A stretch of DNA of 53,803 nt from Mageeibacillus sp. UBA6980 (GTDB lineage: Bacteria; Bacillota; Clostridia; Saccharofermentanales; Saccharofermentanaceae), in NCBI GenBank assembly GCA_002450095.1, contig DJYK01000008.1, positions 25,815-79,617 on the forward strand. Direction: 5' to 3'. Below the pieces are notes generated by a model. That model was not told the origin of the DNA, made no database searches, and was given only the letters and a program-made list of their open reading frames with translations. Numbering within the stretch: the first letter of the stretch is position 1; every line of letters begins with the position of its first letter. This document shows positions 48,915-53,803 of this stretch, in pieces. Made by a program: the position numbers and the translations under genes.

Positions 48915-51900
48915 TTATTCCTTTATCTTTCTTCTTACTTTAGGTCCTGTCGATATCTCAAGAGCTTCCATCTCCAGAATATCAGCATCTATAAACGCCG
49001 ACAGATCCGCGTATTGTCCGTTCTTCTTAGCCTTCATGAGCAACGGCTTGATAAACTGCCCCGTATAAGAGCCTTTAACTTCAGCCACCTGCTCAGGCGT
49101 TCCTTCTGCGATCACCTCACCGCCGTCGTCTCCGCTCTCGGGTCCCAGGTCGATGATATGATCTGCCGTCTTGATAACATCGAGATTATGCTCGATCACA
49201 AGAACGGTATTGTTATTCTCCGTAAGCCTCTCAAGAATGTCAACAAGCTTATGTACGTCCGCTACATGAAGACCCGTTGTCGGCTCATCGAGAACATAGA
49301 GAGTCTTTCCCGTTGACCTCTTTGACAGTTCGGCGGCGAGCTTGACCCTCTGAGCCTCTCCTCCCGACAATTCCGTCGACGGCTGACCTAACTTAATATA
49401 CCCCAGTCCGACCTGTTTAAGCGTTCTTACTTTGCGGTAAATGTTAGGCACTGAGGAGAAGAAATCGCAGGCTTCATCCACTGTCATCTCGAGAACATCC
49501 GCTATGTTCTTACCCTTGTATTTGACTTCCAAAGTCTCTCTATTATACCTTCTGCCCTTACAAACGTCACATTTTACGTAAACATCTGCCAGAAAGTGCA
49601 TCTCGATCTTATTAACACCGTCTCCGTTACAGGCCTCACATCGTCCGCCCTTAACATTGAAACTGAACCTGCCGTTCTTATAACCTCTCATCTTGGCATC
49701 AGGTGTATTGGCATAAAGATTCCTTATAAGATCGAATACACCGATATAAGTAGCGGGATTGCTTCGCGGCGTCCTGCCGATAGGAGACTGGTCGATCACT
49801 ATCAGCTTATCCAACTGGCTGTAGCCTTTGACACTGTCACACTTGACCTTCTTCTTACGGGCACCGTTGAGTTCGTGAGCAAGAACCGGCACCAGAGTCG
49901 AATTGACAAGAGAAGACTTGCCCGAACCCGATACACCGGTGATACAGGTAAAAAGTCCCAAAGGTATATCAACATTGATCTTCTTCAGATTATTGACCGA
50001 TGCACCCCTGATGCTCAGCACCCTCTTCGGATCGACAGGTCTCCTATTCGAAGGAACGGGGATGAATTTCCTGCCGCTCAAGTACTGTCCGGTTATGGAT
50101 TCAGGCACCTTGGATATCTCATCAGCAGTACCCTGCGCTACAACCTGTCCGCCGAGGATTCCGGCCTTGGGCCCTATGTCTATGATGTGATCAGCCGCCC
50201 TCATGGTATCCTCATCATGCTCAACGACGATAACGGAATTACCGAGATCTCTTAACTTCTCGAGCGTATGCAGAAGTTTCTCGTTATCCCTCTGATGAAG
50301 ACCGATCGACGGCTCATCGAGAATATAGAGAACGCCCTGGAGCCCGGAACCTATCTGCGTCGCAAGCCTTATACGCTGCGCTTCTCCTCCGGACAGAGTC
50401 ATCGCAGGACGCGACAATGTCATATACTCGAGTCCGACATCCGAGAGGAACTGCAGTCTCGCCTTGATCTCCCTGAGGATCGGTGCCGCGATCGTGGAAT
50501 TACGCTTATTAAAGGTCAGCTTGGATATGAACTTGAGCTCATCTTTAACGGAACGGCTCGTCAGCGAAGCGATGTTGACCTTATTGATATATATGGACAG
50601 GCTCTCCTTGCGAAGTCTCGCGCCTTTACATACAGGGCACTCATCGACGCTCATATACTGTTCGTAGTGCGCCTTGGCTTCCTCGCCGAAAGCCTCGTTA
50701 TAGCGTCTCATTATACTCGGGACAAGGCCTTCCCATGCCGAATAATAATCACCGGTCCTCTTATAGACACTGTTCGAAGTATCTATCTTCATCTTCTCGC
50801 CGCCGTTACCGTACATGATGATGTCTCGTACCTTCTTAGACAGCTTGTTATACGGTGTATCAAGAGAGAAGTTGTATCTCTCCGACAACGCTACAATAAA
50901 ACCTCTTCCCCAGCTCTTCACATCGTTGAAGTTCCAGCCTCCGGCGGTTATCGCACCTTCATTAAGCGACAGCTTCGGATCGTTTATGCAAAGATCCGGA
51001 TCCACACTGATCAGGGAACCGATTCCCGAGCACTCGGGGCAGGCTCCGTAAGCATTATTGAACGAGAAACTTCTGGGTGACACCTCGCCGTAAGAGATAC
51101 CGCAATCAGGACACGACAGATTCTGTGAGAAAAGCTCTTCGAAGATATCATATGACTTCTGCCCTGTCTTCTCATCCTCTCCCGTAAGGACCTGCGCTTC
51201 CACATTAAGAAGTCCGTCCGCTAACTTCAAAGCAGTCTCGCATGAATCATAAAGCCTCGTAAGATTGGATTCCCTTATGACCATTCTGTCTATAACGACT
51301 TCGATGTTATGTTTCTGGTTCTTATCGAGCTTAAGCCCTTCAAGTTCTTCTCCGAGATCATACATAGAACCGTCGATCCTGGCACGAACATAACCGGATT
51401 TACGATAATCTTCCAGAAGCTTGCTGTATTCGCCCTTCTTGCCTCTGATCGTAGGCGCCATGATTATTATCCTGGTCCCTTCCGGATAAGACCTTAACTT
51501 ATCCGCTATCTGATCGATCGTCATCGAAGTGATAGGCTTACCGCACTTCCAGCAAACAGGCTGACCTACGCGGGCATACAGAAGCCTCAGGTAATCATAT
51601 ATCTCAGTAACGGTCCCGACCGTAGATCTCGGATTATGGCTCGTAGTCTTCTGATCGATTGAGATCGCAGGCGACAGTCCTTCGATACTGTCTACATCAG
51701 GCTTCTCCATCTGGCCTAAAAACATACGGGCATACGAAGACAAGGACTCTACATATCGCCTCTGTCCTTCCGCATATATGGTATCGAAAGCGATAGAGCT
51801 CTTACCCGAACCCGAAAGCCCCGTCAGCACCACCAACTGATCTCTCGGTATATCAAGATCTATGTTCTTAAGGTTGTTCTCACGTGCCCCGTGGATCCTT

Positions 51901-51920
51901 ATATACTTGTATTCTCTCAT
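48915..51920 (-). CDS. uvrA: excinuclease ABC subunit A (UvrA)
   Basis: The 1001-residue damage-recognition ATPase of nucleotide excision repair. Two ABC ATPase modules are present: Walker A GLSGSGKSSIAFDT near residue 33 and GVSGSGKSSLVNST near 665, with signatures LSGGEAQRIRLATQIGS and LSGGEAQRVKLAAEL. Zinc sites are CWKCGKP, CPDCG...CPECS and CEAC...CDVC. It is about 50 residues longer than the typical 940-950, mainly at the C-terminus. SD GGAG precedes ATG. First gene of uvrA-clpE-opine dehydrogenase; a weak LexA-like site lies upstream. Confidence 0.97.
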   Translation of the reverse strand: MREYKYIRIHGARENNLKNIDLDIPRDQLVVLTGLSGSGKSSIAFDTIYAEGQRRYVESLSSYARMFLGQMEKPDVDSIEGLSPAISIDQKTTSHNPRSTVGTVTEIYDYLRLLYARVGQPVCWKCGKPITSMTIDQIADKLRSYPEGTRIIIMAPTIRGKKGEYSKLLEDYRKSGYVRARIDGSMYDLGEELEGLKLDKNQKHNIEVVIDRMVIRESNLTRLYDSCETALKLADGLLNVEAQVLTGEDEKTGQKSYDIFEELFSQNLSCPDCGISYGEVSPRSFSFNNAYGACPECSGIGSLISVDPDLCINDPKLSLNEGAITAGGWNFNDVKSWGRGFIVALSERYNFSLDTPYNKLSKKVRDIIMYGNGGEKMKIDTSNSVYKRTGDYYSAWEGLVPSIMRRYNEAFGEEAKAHYEQYMSVDECPVCKGARLRKESLSIYINKVNIASLTSRSVKDELKFISKLTFNKRNSTIAAPILREIKARLQFLSDVGLEYMTLSRPAMTLSGGEAQRIRLATQIGSGLQGVLYILDEPSIGLHQRDNEKLLHTLEKLRDLGNSVIVVEHDEDTMRAADHIIDIGPKAGILGGQVVAQGTADEISKVPESITGQYLSGRKFIPVPSNRRPVDPKRVLSIRGASVNNLKKINVDIPLGLFTCITGVSGSGKSSLVNSTLVPVLAHELNGARKKKVKCDSVKGYSQLDKLIVIDQSPIGRTPRSNPATYIGVFDLIRNLYANTPDAKMRGYKNGRFSFNVKGGRCEACNGDGVNKIEMHFLADVYVKCDVCKGRRYNRETLEVKYKGKNIADVLEMTVDEACDFFSSVPNIYRKVRTLKQVGLGYIKLGQPSTELSGGEAQRVKLAAELSKRSTGKTLYVLDEPTTGLHVADVHKLVDILERLTENNNTVLVIEHNLDVIKTADHIIDLGPESGDDGGEVIAEGTPEQVAEVKGSYTGQFIKPLLMKAKKNGQYADLSAFIDADILEMEALEISTGPKVRRKIKE

Positions 51921-51938
51921 CTTTACTCCACACTAAAA

Positions 51939-51950
51939 GAAATTATGTTC
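51939..51950 (-). promoter_or_regulatory. possible LexA-like site upstream of uvrA
   Basis: On the minus strand GAAC-ATAA-TTTC lies 19 bases before the uvrA start. The Gram-positive SOS box is GAAC-N4-GTTC, so one arm has one mismatch. uvrA is a classic SOS gene, but the match is imperfect. Confidence 0.25.
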
Positions 51951-52080
51951 GTTTTTATAAGAATACCATAGTTTACCACAGAATTCGATATTATTCTCTC
52001 ATCGTGAACGGAAAGAACTGACACTATCACCGGAAAAGCCGAAACGGCAGTATTTATTAAATAATATTAAATAATATAAC

Positions 52081-52109
52081 TTGCCTTTTCATAATTGCTG
52101 TGATATTAT
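52081..52109 (+). promoter_or_regulatory. promoter of tRNA-Glu
   Basis: TTGCCT (52081-52086), 17-base spacer, TATTAT (52104-52109), about 40 bases before the tRNA. It is preceded by an AT-rich tract with a TATTAAATAA direct repeat (52052-52078), a possible UP element. Confidence 0.6.
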
Positions 52110-52148
52110 ACTCGAGCGTTTCGTCTTGCGCATTATTCGCTTACAGAT

Positions 52149-52223
52149 GGCCCCATGGTCAAGCGGCTAAGACGGCGCCCTCTCAAGGCGCAATCACGAG
52201 TTCGATTCTCGTTGGGGTCACCA
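52149..52223 (+). tRNA. tRNA-Glu (anticodon CTC)
   Basis: Acceptor GGCCCCA pairs with TGGGGTC (one G-U), D-arm GTCAAGCGGCTAAGAC, anticodon stem GCGCC/GGCGC with loop CTCTCAA giving CTC, T-arm CGAGTTCGATTCTCG, discriminator A and encoded CCA. An IS element begins 8 bases after the CCA, leaving no own terminator except the hairpin in the IS end. Confidence 0.96.
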
Positions 52224-52230
52224 CATAATA

Positions 52231-53803
52231 GGGGATGTCTCAAAAGTGATTTAATTCACTTGGGGGCATCCCTTTAAAATGTGCAAAACTCGACCGATTT
52301 TCATTCAGAAAACCATTAATAGCAGTCTCAAACAGTCAAAAATGTAGAAAAGTCCATTTCAAAGCATGCTAACGCCTGCCCAGGAGCGAATCTGATGTCT
52401 TTTTGTGTATTTATGCTGACTCTGGTTTGGGAAATAAAGATTGTCCTAATCGGTGACCTTGGATCCTGTAGTGTAGTTTGTTGAGATTGAAGGCCATTGC
52501 AAGTAGAAGGTATTCTGTTCTGACATTTTCCTTGCCTCTTGTGAGGAATCTCCTGAACGAATAATCCTGCTTGGTGATTCCAAATACTCCCTCTGCCTGT
52601 ATGGATCTGTTTATCCTAAGTTGTATTCCTTTTTCTGAGATTATGTTCTGCCTGCTTGCTTCTCTGTATTTATCGAACTGCTCACATACCTGAATGCTCT
52701 TGGAATGGATGCCTTTATAGCACTTTCCGTAGTATGGACATCCTTCACAGGATTCACAACGATAGATCTTTGTGAGACTTATATAACCGGTAGAACCCTT
52801 CTTGTTTTTAGTAGTCTCATAAGATAGGGTTCTGCCGCCTTTACAAGTGTATATATCAAGTGCTTTGTTATACTTCATTGCCAGACGGAACTCCATATCC
52901 TTCTGGAATTTCTTTGTCTTGGAATATTCGTAATTGGAAGGCTTTATATACGATGTGATCTTTTTCTTTTTCAGATAGTTATAGTTCTCTTCACTCTCAT
53001 ATCCGGCATCGGCTATAAGGTTATCGAATCTTCTTCCGTAATTTGATTCAAGTTTCTCCAAGAACGGTATAAGTGTCTTAACATCACTTCTTTCAGGTGA
53101 TACGTCTATTCCAACTATATACTCGCTCTCGACAGCAACCTGAATGTTATATCCCGGTTTCAATTGTCCATTTCGCATATAGTCTTCTTTCATGTGCATA
53201 AACGTTGCATCTTTATCTGTTTTTGAGAAGCTGTTTCTTCCTTTGAATGTAGATCTGGCTTCTTCGTATTTCTGCTGTCTGTCCTTAAAGGAACTTATAG
53301 TCTCTATTTGCTTTTGGAGCTGTGATTTGCGTTTGCCAGTTCCGTAGACGAATTTTGTTTTGTGGCTGTCAGCGATAAGTATCAGATCGCTGAGAACAGA
53401 TTGAAAATATTCGGATGTTATATAGTCAGGAAGTTTTCTGTACCCCAGTTCTTCCTTAAGATATTGAGCTGCTTTGTCCTGCAGTTTGAGTTCGTTCTTC
53501 TCAACAACTTTACGCCAGACGAAAGAATACTTATTGGCATTAGCTTCTATCTTAGTACCGTCGATAAACAGATTCTCAAACTGTATCTCGTTAGAAGCAG
53601 CCAACAATTCTACCAGCTGTGTCAGCAAACCTTCAGCACACGATTCAAGGTGATGCTTACGGAATCTGGCAATAGTATTGTGGTCAGGAGCTTTCTCACC
53701 TCTGAGAAGATAGATGAACGCAAGATTGAGTTTGCAAGCTTTCTCAATCTCTCTGGATGAATATATATGCTGAGAATACGCATATACCATTATCTTGAAC
53801 AGA
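52231..53803 (-). mobile_element. IS1182-family insertion sequence, one end plus most of the element
   Basis: The element's transposase-distal end begins near 52231 with GGGGATGTCTCAAAAGTGA, resembling IS1182-type termini. It contains a long hairpin in which GGGATGTC pairs with GGCATCCC (one G-U) and AAGTGA with TCACTT. The stretch 52280-52410 shows no gene. The other end is beyond the window. Insertion lies just downstream of tRNA-Glu without disrupting it. Confidence 0.8.
52411..53803 (-). CDS. IS1182-family transposase (5' end cut by window)
   Basis: At least 463 residues of a DDE transposase; the frame stays open to the window edge, so the N-terminus is missing. Family features are HIYSSREIEKAC and PDHNTIARFRKHHLE near the start, first acidic residue in LFIDGTKIEANANKYSF, second in IADAGYESEENYNYL and the glutamate region EGVFGITKQDYSFRRFLTRG. 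A Cys cluster (CESCEGCPYYGKCYKG) sits before the last motif. No frameshift is seen, so the copy may be active if the missing part is intact. Confidence 0.92.
   Translation of the reverse strand, partial: LFKIMVYAYSQHIYSSREIEKACKLNLAFIYLLRGEKAPDHNTIARFRKHHLESCAEGLLTQLVELLAASNEIQFENLFIDGTKIEANANKYSFVWRKVVEKNELKLQDKAAQYLKEELGYRKLPDYITSEYFQSVLSDLILIADSHKTKFVYGTGKRKSQLQKQIETISSFKDRQQKYEEARSTFKGRNSFSKTDKDATFMHMKEDYMRNGQLKPGYNIQVAVESEYIVGIDVSPERSDVKTLIPFLEKLESNYGRRFDNLIADAGYESEENYNYLKKKKITSYIKPSNYEYSKTKKFQKDMEFRLAMKYNKALDIYTCKGGRTLSYETTKNKKGSTGYISLTKIYRCESCEGCPYYGKCYKGIHSKSIQVCEQFDKYREASRQNIISEKGIQLRINRSIQAEGVFGITKQDYSFRRFLTRGKENVRTEYLLLAMAFNLNKLHYRIQGHRLGQSLFPKPESA

Noticed and set aside
50268..51080. 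270-residue plus-strand ORF
   Set aside because: Antisense to uvrA, no start signal, no domain.
52052..52078. Replication-origin-like AT-rich repeats upstream of tRNA-Glu
   Set aside because: Only a short TATTAAATAA duplication with no DnaA boxes; its position just before the promoter fits an AT-rich UP element.
1..53803. CRISPR array, prophage or integrative element
   Set aside because: No regularly spaced identical repeats, no integrase, phage structural or conjugation genes were seen. The only mobile gene is the IS1182-type transposase at the right edge.

Overview
The window reads as a chromosomal stretch of an anaerobic, low- to mid-GC member of the Clostridia (Bacillota). Supporting signs are strong AGGAGG-type ribosome binding sites, consensus TTGACA/TATAAT promoters, a ClpE-type zinc-finger Clp ATPase, an Rrf2-controlled nifS-iscU pair, a formate dehydrogenase with its own molybdenum cofactor genes, and c-di-GMP enzymes. 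The genus cannot be fixed from sequence alone. About 48 protein genes are seen, most on the minus strand in tightly packed operons, with six tRNA genes (one cut by the left edge) and one IS1182-type element cut by the right edge.

Layout. 1-2916: end of a tRNA gene, then a MutS-like ATPase overlapping mnmA. 2967-11288 (minus): response regulator and histidine kinase, a nuclease-fold-like orphan, then an ABC exporter (ATPase and FtsX permease) with a secreted serine hydrolase. An unusual eight-copy heptamer array sits just upstream of the exporter. 11348-12526: a membrane GGDEF protein. 12677-15552 (minus): metQ, an iron alcohol dehydrogenase and an AhpD-like protein, behind a 34-codon leader peptide with a Cys-Cys pair and alternative hairpins. 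15688-28385 (minus): one 12.7-kb apparent operon holding a flavoprotein, formate dehydrogenase, moeA, mobAB, a MoeA-like protein, moaC, modABC, moaA and a MOSC-MogA fusion. 28481-33898 (minus): nifS, iscU, mccB, cysK/mccA, metN and metI, divergent from an Rrf2 regulator at 34025. 34421-45285: smaller genes (acetyltransferases, lipoproteins, membrane proteins, an EAL protein, a Crp-like operon, a TetR/flavoprotein pair) and four tRNA genes. 45290-51920 (minus): uvrA, clpE and an opine-dehydrogenase-like gene. 52149 to the end: tRNA-Glu and the insertion sequence.

The main find is a sulfur regulon split across the window. An identical 19-base site (ACCTACTATGTCAATAGGT) overlaps the -35 box of both the nifS operon promoter and the metQ promoter, 18 kb apart. 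A related site lies in the promoter of the Rrf2 gene itself. The metNI genes for the transporter lie in the nifS operon and the metQ-like binding protein in the other, so the shared site would keep the transporter parts together. The metQ transcript adds a second control: a Cys-containing leader ORF followed by mutually exclusive stems, the pattern of ribosome-mediated attenuation. An alcohol dehydrogenase and a CxxC AhpD-like protein are swept into this regulon, hinting at use of an organic sulfur compound.

Second is the 112-bp array upstream of the ABC exporter: eight heptamers of the form TTCRYAA in four 12-bp-spaced pairs of alternating orientation. Third is the formate dehydrogenase/molybdenum operon, which supplies most cofactor steps but lacks MoaD, MoaE and FdhD in this window.
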